Source: Psoroptes ovis
Taxonomy: Eukaryota; Arthropoda; Arachnida; Sarcoptiformes; Psoroptidae
Assembly (NCBI GenBank): GCA_002943765.1
Contig: PQWQ01000011.1
Span: 1,887,324 to 1,951,323 of the forward strand
DNA length: 64,000 nucleotides
Reading direction: 5' to 3'
In this document: positions 24,501 through 38,300 of the stretch, one piece after another
How the letters are laid out: the number at the start of each line of letters is the position of its first letter
Position numbering within the stretch: position 1 is the first letter of the stretch
Translations under genes and position numbers: made by a program
Notes under the pieces: generated by a model
Told to the model about the DNA's origin: nothing
Databases searched by the model: none
What the model saw: only the letters and a program-made list of their open reading frames with translations

Positions 24501-27500
24501 TTTATTGATTTTCAAATGTTTTTCAATTGAAAAATCGGCAAAAACTTTCCGGACACCCTAAAATTTTCACACTTGAAAGGAAATGATCAAATCAAATCCG
24601 AATCCCAGACAATGATAATGATTTTCTTTTTCTCCTCTCTATTTGAATAGGAAATTGAAAAATACAATGGAAAAAAAATTTCATAAGATTAAATCGATTC
24701 ATACCTCAATAATTTTTATTTTTATTTTTTTCTTCGCAAATTAAATGTTCAAATAATCATATTCGATAGAAATTCAATGATTAAACAACAGCAGCAGCAG
24801 CAGCAAAATTAATCAAATACAGGAAAATTTTTTTTATGAAAGAATTGATTAATTTTTTTTTTATTTTTGTTGAAATTTGAATTGAATTGTTATTTGAATT
24901 TTTATTGTATTTTCATTTGTTTGATGAGTGCAGTCCGGACAAGCCTATGAGAAGATATTTTTTTCAAATTTCCAAATGTTTTAAATGTACACACACATGT
25001 ACAAATCCATGTGATTTTCAAAATCGATTTTCCCATTAAAAATTAGCTGGTGAAAAACAATACAAAAATAATGATAAAATTTCCCAAAAAAATTTAATGA
25101 AAAATTTACAAAACTTGAAATTTTCAAAAATGAAAACTTTGCTGGCTAAATACTTGTCGAAAAAAAAATATTTTACAGACATAAACGATTAAATTCATAA
25201 TTTTTTTCTATTTCTATTATAGCCAAATATAAAGCAAGCTATAGCCCTAGAAAAATAATAACCAAAAAAAGAAACAAAATAATTTTCAATGAAATCATAA
25301 CCCAAGTAGCTACCAAATTGATTTTCAAGCAAAAATTTAGTTAATTTTCGTTATTTCAAACGACTTTTCAAATGAAATTCATCAACCATAAGAACAATGA
25401 ACAATAAAATATAATGGATGCCTGAACACACCAGTATGTACCTGCAAACGAAAAGTTGATTTATATTTAAGTGAGAAAAAGATTTTAAAAATTTCAAATT
25501 TGAATTTGAATTTACTGAAAATTTTGACTTTTAAATCCAATGAAAATAAAACAAAACAATACAAAATGGTACCCGAAGATATAATACACTGTAATACAAT
25601 TTCAAAAATTTATATTTAAACAAAATCAATATTTTTCGATTTTTTACTTTTGTTTTTTTTTCATTTTTTCAAATTGAAATTTTAAATTGAAATTGAACAA
25701 GTTTTACCATTTCAAATTGAATGAAATTGAAAGTGAAATTTCATTTCATTTCGTTTTATTTCATTTCAATTTTTTTCTTCTTAAACTGCCATCATTTTTG
25801 ATTTAAATATTTCAATTTTCAAAGATTTTTCTAAGTTTTTTTTTTGAAAAAATAAGCTTTTTTTCTGAATATAATCGAATGACATTTAAGAAATATTTTT
25901 TTGATTTTGATTCACTTTGAAGTCGCAATAAAACTCATAAATTGATTCCTCGTATTTACTTTATTTTTACTTTATTTTCACTCGTAGAAATAAGTCAAAA
26001 ATTTATGCCTTATTTATGAAAGAAAAAAAGTTTTTCCCAAGGAATCATGATTTATTTTGATTTGATTTATTTATATCCACCAAAAAAATGGAATCGAAAA
26101 TCAACGAAAAGAATCGAAAATTTCCATTTAGAATTGACATATTCACACACATGTACCGATGTTCATTACTTGAACACTGTTACATCAAAAGACACTCGAA
26201 ATCACCAAAAATCACCAACGATCACCAATCATTTTCACTGATCGAATATGGTGTAAATATATTTGACAAAATATGAAAATTACCATTCACCATACAGCCA
26301 AAAATAGCTTTATTATCACCAAATATTCATCATTTCATTTCATTCATTTATTCATCAAGAGAAATGAAAATTATTTTTATCATCATCATTATATCAATAA
26401 TATTCTTAAGGAATATATGACACTTTATTTTTATTTTCATTTCTTGGAGTGTAACAGTCGAGATATGATACGAACTGATAGGAATTGATTCCATTTTCCT
26501 ACTTTGAGACCATCAATCTTTGCTCATTTTCTTTCCATATTTTCTTTGATTCATTTAAATATTAATAGTATTTGCATTGGTATTCTTCGTATATTTTGCA
26601 TATTTTCATCTCTTATTATTTCGATTTTTTTCCTACGAATTTTCGATTCACAATTTTCAATCAAATCAAATCAAATTTCAATTGAAAAATGAATGCATGC
26701 ATCATACGGGCAACGTATTTACCTTTCGAGGAAGTATTACTTATGGAGAAATAATAATAATTTTTTTTTGATTCAAAATGAGAAATCGATTCATGTTGAA
26801 CCCTTTTATTCCGATAAAAAAAAAATATTAAAATTTGAATAATATTTTTGAAAATTATTATTTGAATAGTTCTGATCGACATTGATGAACTGGCAATTGT
26901 AAAATTTTCCAATTTTTCCGTATTTTTCCCAATTTCAATCTTATTCCAAAAATTTTCAAAAAAAAAAAAAAAAAAATAAAAGCAATTTTCCATTATTATG
27001 ATCATCATAATCAAAATTCAATCAAAAATGATTATGCATTCACAAATATATATTTACATTTATCTTGAGAAATGTACGAAAAATATACGAATATTTCTAA
27101 TTAGCATATTCTTTGAATAAAGTAAATTGACTTGATAGTTCTATCGTAGAATATAATACAAAGAATTCTAAAATGACAAAGATGTTCGTTTTATTTCAAA
27201 CGATATTTGTATGTTGTCTTTGCGAGAAATTTGCATATACACAGAATTTACATTGAAAATTACATTTAAAAAAACGTTACATTGCATTGAAAGTCCCCTA
27301 TTTAATTCAATTTTTTTTCTTTCATTCATTTATTTAAATAGAAATCATCCATTAAAATGAACATTTTATTTTCATTTTTACCCCATTCTATCATGAAAAC
27401 TTTGTAATATTTCAAAATAATAAAATGGAAATTTTGATATTTTTTCTGTTGAATTTATACGTGCATTTCCTTTTAATAATAATGGCAGAAATAATGGTGA

Positions 27501-29292
27501 AATAAAATATAATTATCAAAATAATAATCATAATCTGTTTGTCATGCATCGGGAATGATGATGATGGACAAAAAAAGAAAAAAAAATAAATCATAATACA
27601 AATGTATTAGATTGTCCGGAAAGTTTTTGCCGATTACATCGTTGGAAAATCGTTGAAAAATCAACAAGAACTTTTCGGACAATCTGATATTATTTTTATT
27701 ATTATTTTCATTATTTTCATTATTATTATTAAAAAAACATTAGTATTATGTGATATGATGATGTATGAGTCTGGTTGAAAAACTGAAAAACAATGAATGA
27801 ATGAAATTTAATTTAATTTCAACACTGAAAATTTGAAAATTTCAATTCAATTTAAAAAATGAATTTGTTACAATTCAAGTATTGATAATACGAATACATT
27901 GTACTAATAGCATTCTCCAAAACGAAAATTCGGCATTCTTTGACTTTGAATTTTTGTTTTGATGTATAAATAAGCAATGATAATATTAAATTGTGTATTT
28001 ATTTCAACAAATTGATGTTTTACAAAATTTATTTTATTTTTTTTCAATTTCAAATTTTGTTTTGAATTTTTGCTTTGTTTCATACCGAATTTTAATTTTA
28101 TTTTTTGCGCCTAAGGTACTCTAGGATTATTGTTTTTTTGTTTTGTTTTGTAGATATTCTATGAATTTTCATTCAGATAACATTTTTAGATGTTTCATGA
28201 AATAATCATTTTGAAACAATATTTTCAAATTTTTCTCAATTTTCTAAGAATTTATTAGTATCTAATAATAATAATACATGCATACATTGATATACAGCTT
28301 GAATAATAATTTTGAATAAATTATTCATTTTTTTTGCACATGTTTAAATTTGAATAATTCTATTTGAATTTTTTTTTTTTTTTTTTTTTTTTTGAAAAAG
28401 AATTCCGTGATATCAATGATCAACGAAAAATATTCCGAATTTCTTAATTTTAATTTCATTTATTTTTATTTTATTTTCTACCAACAAATGAAATATCAAT
28501 CGGGGAATTTAAAATTAGATCTATATTTTAATTATACTTTATTTTTCATCGAAATAATTTTCAAAAAAAAAATAGACTTAATTCTTGAGTATTATTAATG
28601 AATTTCATTAATTTTATTTTTAAAAATGAAAAATCATCTGAATTTAAGAAAATATCATTTTAAATTACTTTAATTTTTCAAATTTTTTATTCTGTTTTCA
28701 GGCTCATCTACTGTGATACTAAATAGAATTCATTGCTCAAATTCATTTAAACGAAATTTTTCCCGTCATCATCATCATCATAGAAACTTTCAGCATCTTT
28801 ATTTGAAAAAATTATCCTCATCATATGATTTATTGCTATTCATTTTAATTTTTATATCAATAATTATGAATATTTATGCAATAAATTTGATCAATGATGA
28901 TGATGATAATATTACGAATAATACAAATGTTAATTATGACAATGATGATAAACAGCTAAAACAATCCGATTCAACGACCATCATGATGATAAACAATCAT
29001 AGCAAATCTTCGTTTCTGAATGTTGAAACAAACAACAAGATTAACAATAACCCTAATGAAAATAATGATGATAATATCAGTCATAAAAACCAGAATAATG
29101 GCAAAAACAATGCAAATAATGAAAATAATGATAATAATAATCAAGAACAGCAAAAACAACAATCAAATAATAATAATGAATTACAATTAAATCTATGTAG
29201 ATTAATGCGTGAACAGCAAAAATTAAGATTTTCATCAACAACAACAAAACAAATGAATAATTATTTTGATAATTTTGAAAATAATAATAATA

Positions 29293-29323
<31 letters not shown>

Positions 29324-32300
29324 TATAAATAAAAAATTGCTAATTATAACACCAAAAACAATGAATATTATGGCTTATCAACAATTACAATTACAACTAA
29401 ATGATGAACATCATCATCATCATAATCATCATTCGTATCCATTATATCATCGAGATACTCGCCATCATAACCGCCAACAACAACAACAGCTAAAACAAAA
29501 TCATCATAATCGTAATCATTATCATAATTATCATGATAATAATCAGAATAGAGATAATGGACACAATTATTTTCCAACGAATAATAATAATGAAGATCAT
29601 GATGATGATATTAATTTTCAAAAACAACAACAAACGTATTCAAAATATCGTGAAATAAAATTATGTGGTAATGATACCATTGATAATAATGCTAATGATA
29701 ATGCTAATGATGATGATGATGATGATGAAGATTTGAATGAATCATGTTTTTATCTCGACACCAAATGTAATGGCGTTTCGGATTGTCCAAATGGTTTCGA
29801 TGAAAGTATTGAAATGTGTGGTAAGTTGTTTTTGGAAGAAGAAATTAATTTTGAAAATTTCTGTTAGGTTGTCCGAAAAGTTCTGGCCGATTTTCATGTG
29901 GCAACTCTATCGGATAAGCCGAATGAACTTTTCGGACAGCCTAATATTTCCAAGGAAATTTTTTTTTATTTCTTGTTTCCTTGAATCTGTGGCGAAAATA
30001 TATTGAATTATTTATCATCAAAAAATGCAGCAGTGAAAAAATATCAAAATATCAAAGTAAAAAATATGTCAATCACACACACACACACACACACGTTAAC
30101 ATTATTAATATTTAATAATTTGATTTGACCCTCTTCAAAGGCATTTTCACTGCAATATTTCTGCATTATTGTTTTCTATTGTAAAATTACGCTCGATTCG
30201 TTTAAAATTACTGTCAATCATCGCGAAAAAAATTGAAAATTTTCAAATATTTCAAGTGAAAATACATGAATTCCATCCATTTTCATGATTTATTGTATTA
30301 TATGCATGAAATACGTGCATATGGAAACATGTTGTATTATTATTTTTGATGAAAATTAATCAAATCAATCGATCTTTCCAAGTTTCAAACATTTGACCTT
30401 TTATATTGTTTGAATCAACAAAATTGAATCGATTCATTCATTTTTTCTTATTATTATTCACGAATGCGTAGAAAAATATGAAAATCTAATCGATTGTTTT
30501 ATATTAATTATTATTAATTATCAATTATTCGAGATAAAATAATCAAAACATTCATATGTAATTACATTCAATTCAATTTACATTTAATCGATTGTAAAAA
30601 TTCCACTTTTTACATGAATTTTCCATAGAAATAAACAAAAATAATCGAAAATATAAATGATTTTTTATTAATTATAATTACAATTTTGCAGTAATAATAA
30701 TTAAATATTTGTTGTGAAAATTTAAGTTAAAAAATTGGTTACGTTCTTTATGAATTTCACGATTAAAATTCCATAGAAAAAGTTCTAGAAAAAACGGTTG
30801 TAAAAAGCACATGTCAAAAAGTTCGATTAACAACCGTCCACAAAAAAATTAAAGAATTAAGTTAAAAATTGATTGTAATAGTTTGATTTAGTTTTAATTA
30901 ATGTAGAACAACAAATGATTGTAAGCTTTTCCATTTTTTGTAATAATGCTTGAATAATTTGTAATCCTTTTTATAAATTTAGCAATAATAAAATTGATAG
31001 TTATTGATGGTTTTGAATTGATTAATTGAGTTAAAATTGATGTTTTGGATTGATTCGGAACCTTTAATGAAAAACCAGTCGTTTTCATTACAAATATTGA
31101 CAATAATAATGATAATAATAACAAGCAATATATATTAGATTGTCCGAAAAGTTTTTGCCGATCTTCTAGATAATTTTCTATCAGATAACCGGCGAAAAAC
31201 TTTGTGGACAGCGATAAAATAACAATAATCTTCAAAATCGATTCGATAGCACGAAATTTGAAAATTTCAAAAATTTGATATTTTTTTGTTTGACATTTTG
31301 AATCTTTATTTTTTTGTTGCCCATTCATATAATGGCAAGGATTATCCATTGTCCAAATATTTTCTTTTTTAGAAATGAAATTCTCAGATATTTTTGGCCA
31401 ACAAAAATTTCAAATCACTCAAAGTAATACTCAATCGAATCAACTCAGAGCTCATGAAGACGCTTTTGTCAAACATTTTTGGGTTCTTTTCTTCAGCAAA
31501 AAATTTTTTGGGCCCTAAAAGGCATTGCCCAATGTCATTCAATCATTTTTTGCTTTCAATTTTCAATTCACCAAACAACCAAACACACATTGCTTTCAAA
31601 TCGATTTATTTCAATGAAGAAAGAAAGTGCATTTACCAAGTTTTTAAAATATTCACACACACACAAAAATTTTGTCCCATAAATATCTTGTTTGTCCGCA
31701 AAGTTTTCGACCGGTTATATCTTAGAAAATTATTGGAAAATCGGCAAAAACTTTTCGGACAACTTGAATATCTTGTTTTTTGTTTTCTTTTATCACTGAT
31801 AACTGATATCAATAGTAGAACCTTTTCTCTTGCTATTCTTGGTCGATCGTTTACAATCTGTGTCTATGTGTGTGTATGTGATTGGCGAATTGATTATATT
31901 AAGTAGATATTTGGTGTTAGTATGAGAATTGAATGAAGATTATACCATCATTGAAACAACATTTTTATGCCATTAATCAAATTGATAATATTGATTTTAT
32001 GAGTAAATTATTATCTTTTGTCTTGTCTTTTATTTTTTTTGGTTCATATTTATCATAGATTATAGATTTTTTCATTATTTCAAATGAATAAATCTCTATC
32101 AAACTTTATTTCCTTCTTTTAAGTTCAAATTCATTCATTTTCAATCGTTCATATATCATTCGTGATAATATTTCAAAAGATATGAACAATCTTATTTTCA
32201 CTTTATTTTCACATATTTGTCATAACAATATTGATAATCATAACAATTCATATAAAATGTCAAATTTTACAAAATACTAATACAGATAGAAATTATGAGG

Positions 32301-35300
32301 AAAAAATAGTGGTATTTCAGCTATTTAAATGTTTTCATTTCTTTATTTTTCAATTTTATTCAATATTGATTGTGATCTATTCAATGATTTATTTCATTTT
32401 ATTCTATTTTTTCCAATTTATACTTTATTTTTATTCTTAAAGGTTGCTTGGAACATGAATTTGAATGTAATCAAACATGTATCGATGCATCGTTGATACG
32501 TTGTGATACAAAAATCGATTGTCAAAATGGTGATGATGAAAATAATTGTGGTATGTTGTTTAATCCTTTTATATTTCCTATCATTCTTTGCAATCAATCA
32601 AACATATAATTAAATTAAAGATCGAGTCAAAGAGTTAAGAAATGAAAATTGAATTAAAAATTTATTTAAATTCGTTTGGAATGAAAAGATTTTCCATTCT
32701 GCTTTCATTAAAATTTTATCGTATTTTTTTCTTAGGCCTCAAAAAAAAGGGTTAAGAAATGAATTGAAATTATTTATTTCTTAACCCTTTATTCACCAAA
32801 AGATATTCTTATTTATTATTGAATTAAATTCAATTAATTTTTGCTCAATTTTTTTTCTCCTTTCATCTGTTTCCATTCCTACCATCATTATCAATTATTT
32901 TCACATTTTGAATGCACTAAAACACACTTATGTATTACACAGAAACATATGTTTGTCCTGAAACACATTTCAAATGTAATAATCATTTTTGTATATCAAC
33001 GGAAAATGTTTGCGATTTTAAGGACAATTGTGGTGATAATTCAGATGAAGAAGCTTGTAGTAAGTATTTGTTATTGTTATTATTATTATTATTATTTTGT
33101 AGGTTGTCCGATAAGTTTTTGCCGATTTTCTCATGATTCTCTACGATATAATCGGCAAAAACTTTTCAGACAACCTAATATTTTGTAATTCATAATTTAT
33201 TTATTCATTTATTTATTTTTTGCCAAAGAAAATATTAATTCTACAAATGAATAAATGTGAATATTCAAGAGAAATATTCAAGATAAATAGCATATATTTT
33301 TATCCCATGTACAAAAAGAAATATTTTGAAAAAAGCGAAAGGTTTAAAATCAAATTTTTTCTTATTTTTGAAATTCTTTTAAGTCAAAAAAAATGAAAAT
33401 AATTCTTACAAATAATAATTATAAATTGATAAATAATAATCATAATAATAATATTAGCATTAATAATTCAACGCTAAAATTGGGATGATTTTTTTTTAAA
33501 AATTTCAATTCCAATTAATTTAAGAATTTTTCCTTTTTTTACTTCATTTCATTCAATGGATTGAATTGAATTAAAATTTTGATGCGATCGCGAAATGTAT
33601 TTTCAAATAAATTGTATTTTTGAATCGAGAATTAAATGTGCAATAGTTTGGCTTAAAATAACATTTCAAAACATTTCACAATAATGGCAGAAATTTGATG
33701 AAAAATTGAAAATCTTTGAGATTCTCAGATAAATATTAAAAATGTAAATTTTATTTAACAAAGTGGGACACAATGAATGAATATAAATATGTGCTTAACA
33801 AGTGACGTCAAATCATTTGGTTGATAATTTTCTAATTTCTATTTCTCGAAAAAAAAATATAAATTTCATCGAATCATTCGATGATTTTCAAATTTCTATT
33901 AATTCATTATTTTCTTATAATAAATATTCGATTCAATGCTTTTTTCAATACTACCAAAATTAATAAGTAAAATCTATGCTCGAAACACATTGAAATCAAT
34001 GAATTTTTGATTTTTTGATTAGCAAATAGATAATTTTTCTTTTTCACCATTTTTCTTATACATTCTGATTCAAATTCAATTCAATTATAGATTAATTTCG
34101 TTTTTGTTAGTTAGTTATTTAGTTAGTTTGTTTTATTTTGAAATTAAAATAAAGAAATTATATTCGTAGCTCACATAGAATCAATAGAATTCAATCAAAA
34201 ATCGTATGTTTTTGTGATTAAAAAAGGGAAATGAAATGAAATGAAAATGAAACATTTCAATGATAAGACATTATTTTCCCTTTATCTTTCTTTTCCATGT
34301 TTGTTTTGTTTGATTTTTATTTTATTTTTTATTAATATTAATATCATTGTATAAAATCAAAATGTTGCCACAATGAATTATGAATGCTCAATGAAAAACA
34401 AATAATAATAACAATGAATTTTTTCTGCTCCATTTTTCTAATGAAAAAATTGAAAAAATAAAGCTCATCGTTCATGTTGGTTCGGTGAATATAAATGCGA
34501 TAACGGACAATGTATACAAGCATATGGTGTTTGTAATGGACAATTGGATTGTATCGATGGTAGCGATGAAAAACAATGCAATCCTAATGGTAATTGAATT
34601 GTCAAAACCTTTTTGAATTTCATTTTCGATGATAAAACATTAATTTTTACAAAAATTTCCAATTTTTCTATTTATTTATGATGAATAAATAATGATAAAA
34701 TCAATCAATGATTAACACTAGATTTTGTCACCTGCAACGATACCGGTGTACGTGTTCATCGCAGCCTTTGGTGTGACGGTAGGCCTGATTGTCAACGATT
34801 TCATGAAGATGAGCTTAATTGTAAGTTGATACTTTTATTATATTTGTATTGCCATTGATATTGTCTGTGATGTTGCATTTATCATCATTATTAATGATCA
34901 CCATGAATGATAGTAACATTAATATCAATGAATGATAATAACTGAATTATTGGAATCATTCAATCATTTATCAGGATATTATAAATTGATTATATAATTG
35001 AATTAGAATTGAATTAGATCCACACACAAACAAACAAACTGTTTATTTCTGATCTAATCTTCATATTTTGTTTATTTGAATTTGTATTTGGTTATAAATG
35101 CAAATATGTTTTATGATAATGATCATAATTTCAAAATAATATTCAAATTATTGTATGAAACAATCATTAATAATCTTTATATTATAATAATGGTCATTAT
35201 CACATGTGTTATTCCAGAGAACATTTATTCCAAAATAATTCAATTTGAATTAATTATTGATTATTATTTTTCCATTTCATTTTCATAATAATTATAATCA

Positions 35301-38300
35301 TACGTATTTATTCACGAAAAAAATGCCATTCATCGTTCATAATTTATAAATAGTTATGTTCATTTGAAAACCGAATTCATTACTATTGACGATTTGCTCT
35401 CTCTCTCTTCATTTTGTCATTACAAAAAAATCATATTAAAATTGCAGTAAAACGCCCAATCAATATTTCTGTCAATTTCCATTCGAAATATATGGAGAAA
35501 TCAATCAATTTTTGTGTTGTTATTGTGTGATGAAAAGTGAGGGGAGAGAAAAAAACTAATCAATTATTAAAGATATTAATATTTAACTATGAATCGATAT
35601 TAATTTTGAAAATTAATTTTTTATTGCCATTCATCAACAAATATTCGAAGCATTTGAAAATTAAAAATAGATTTTGAATATAATTGAATGAATTCCATAT
35701 GTGTTGTTAGTATGTGTTGTAAAAAGCAAAATCATTCATATCAATTTAGGAACATTATCGGCAAATTCTCCTCGAAAATTTCCTGGTGGATCATAATTTG
35801 CTACCACATAATACATATCTCCATGTTTAGCATAAGCGATTCCCAATTGTTTTGAATCTCGCCATACAATTTGTGTAAAGTGTCCGATGCCAGGCTTGAA
35901 ACCAGGTGAATTGAAATCATATTTGCTAATCTCTTCATACCATGCATCTACTGCATCATTTCCTATTTTGAAAAAAACAATGAAAATAAATTGAAAATTT
36001 TAGAAAATTTTGAAAATTGTTTTTTATAGTTTTTTAATGGTTGCTTGAATTTATTTTCATTTTTTCATCATCATTCAATGAACACATTCAATGATGATGG
36101 CACAAAAATGTAACAAGACCATACCAAGACCATGGCTTACCATGTATAGTAACATTTGTACCTCCTTTGGCGAAAATATTTTCACCATATTTATTATCAG
36201 ATCGATGTTGCATTGTATTAGATTTTGCTATTTTATTTGCCCATTCTTGAGCATATTTACAGAGCTAAATTTTTTTTCCATTTGATCATAACATTCAATG
36301 AATGTTATCAATGATTGAAACAAAAAAAAAAAAAAAAAAAAACAAAAAACAATTGAAAACAAAAGAAGATTAATGAATTTTAAACAGTTTTGTTCTGTTA
36401 TTTGGACCATAACGATACATACATCTTTTGATAACACTAATTTTGGTACACCATGTTTTTCACGATAATAATTATGTCTATTCAATGAATCGATTTGAAA
36501 TTGTAAATTGTTATCATTATTTTCATTTTTATAATGTAAAAATTTATTCAATGTTGAACTAATACTATTTTTGCCACTGTCTTTATCATTATTTTTTGAT
36601 TCAGTTGTCGTGGATGATGATTTTATTATTGTTGATGAATTATTATTGGATTTACTACTACTTGTAGTAGGACTAATTCGTTTGATCGTGATTGTTTCAA
36701 TTACCTTGGTACCATCAGATTCATGCCATGTTCTTGTTTTTGTTTCAGTTGTTTCCATTATTGTTTATTTTTTCAATATGAAGAGAATATAATTAATGAA
36801 AAAGAATTATTATTTTCTTGATTGATTAAGATGAATAATAATCAACAACAACCAACGAAAAAAAAAAATTGGGAAAATGTTTTGATTAGTTTGAGTTGAT
36901 CAATATTAAATTTTATAAAAATTATTTTGATAGAATATTTTTGAATATGACATATTTATAAATAATGAAAATTTCAACCCAAAAAAATTTTATGATTGAT
37001 TTATTAAAGATGATGATAGAAAGTTAATTTTCAATGGCTTACACACACATAATATAAATATTGGCTGATAAACATCTCCATAGTAATCACATATAATTTT
37101 ATTTCTGGTTTCAATTTAATTTATCAAACAGCACTCATTAAAAACATATTGCTTCATACACAGTAACAATAACAAATATTTGATGATGTAAATATTTGAA
37201 AAAAAAAACAAAAATTAGAATGAATGAAAACAATACAACAAAATAGTTTCATATTGAAAATAATCGACATTATAAAAAATTAATAAAATAATAAATAAAA
37301 TGATGATTTCATACACTCAAAATATCTCAGTGTGTTTAAGCACCTGTCAAAATTTTTTAATTATTTTATTCAAAGAGGATTTGATTTTCGCTTTTATTTT
37401 CTTTTATTTTTTTAATAATAATATCATCATAATGATACTTATCAGATTGTCAGCAATTGATATTGTTGGAAAAATACTTTGACATTTTTCTCTGAAATTA
37501 TTTAATTTATTGCAAATTTGCAATAATAAATATGTGTGAAAATCCTGTTCAAGACTGTCAATTGTCAGTGTTTGATCGAGTTAATTTCAGATTTTTTTTT
37601 GGCCATAATAATCAATGATTGATTGCAATCAATTTTTTTTTTTTTTTTTGGTTTGATAGTGAAGAGGTTTTTTTTGTGTGTCAAATCCAATCAAATCAAA
37701 ACAAAATTTGATAAATTTTCTTGACATTTTTTTTGACAATGATTTGTCATTGTATTGGATGGAATCGGTTTTTTGCTTTGTTTGGTTTTGATAAATCTGA
37801 AATTTGTGTAAAATTTGTTCATTGACGATTTTCATGTTTTATTTCGATTTTAATCCTTCTGATACATTTTTTCCTTATGATAAGGGATTCGATACATTTT
37901 TTTTCATTTCAATTAATTCCATTATATTTCCATTCAATAATATTATATTCTTTCATTCATTTAATAATTCATTTGAAAAACGATTTATTCATTTCGTAAT
38001 TGAATCGAAATAAATATTTGAATCAATTTCAATTTTATGATCGAAGGAAAAAAATGAATGAATAAATAAATAAATGAATTTGAATAAAATCATCGGAGAT
38101 TCTCAGTATTTATCCGTATTAATGCTAATTTCAATTAAATTTTCATTATTTTTTGCCTCGAAAAATGATTTCAAGTTTGAAAATTTATCTAGTCATTATA
38201 CAATTATAATAACGGATTCTTTGTTTGTGTTTGATTCCCTTTTAAAAAATTTTGAATTTTCTGGGTAAATGAAGCTAAATTAATTGCATTCATTGATTTA

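Larger units (their letters stand above)
18565..28701 (+). other. Intron 1 of the receptor gene (10.1 kb)
   Basis: AT-rich and mostly featureless outside the copia element (20003-23730) and two foldback copies. Poly-A runs lie near 19030 and 26960 and a poly-T run near 28370-28393. Weak exon-like minus-strand signals near 25390-25450 (after TTTGCAG) are too short to call. The intron status depends on the provisional first exon. Confidence 0.45.
29821..32442 (+). other. Receptor intron 2
   Basis: 2.6 kb between LDLa modules 1 and 2. Contains three foldback copies (29866, 31137, 31689), an (AC)n run and AT-rich filler. No LDLa-like exon was found inside. Confidence 0.8.

Noticed and set aside
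24943..24990. AG followed by TCCGGACAAGCCTATGAG, exon-like
   Set aside because: Short open stretch, no donor and no partner; probably chance or a foldback remnant.
31394..31906. 170-residue plus-strand frame in receptor intron 2
   Set aside because: Contains foldback copy 16 translated through, no LDLa pattern, no phase-matched splice sites; likely chance.
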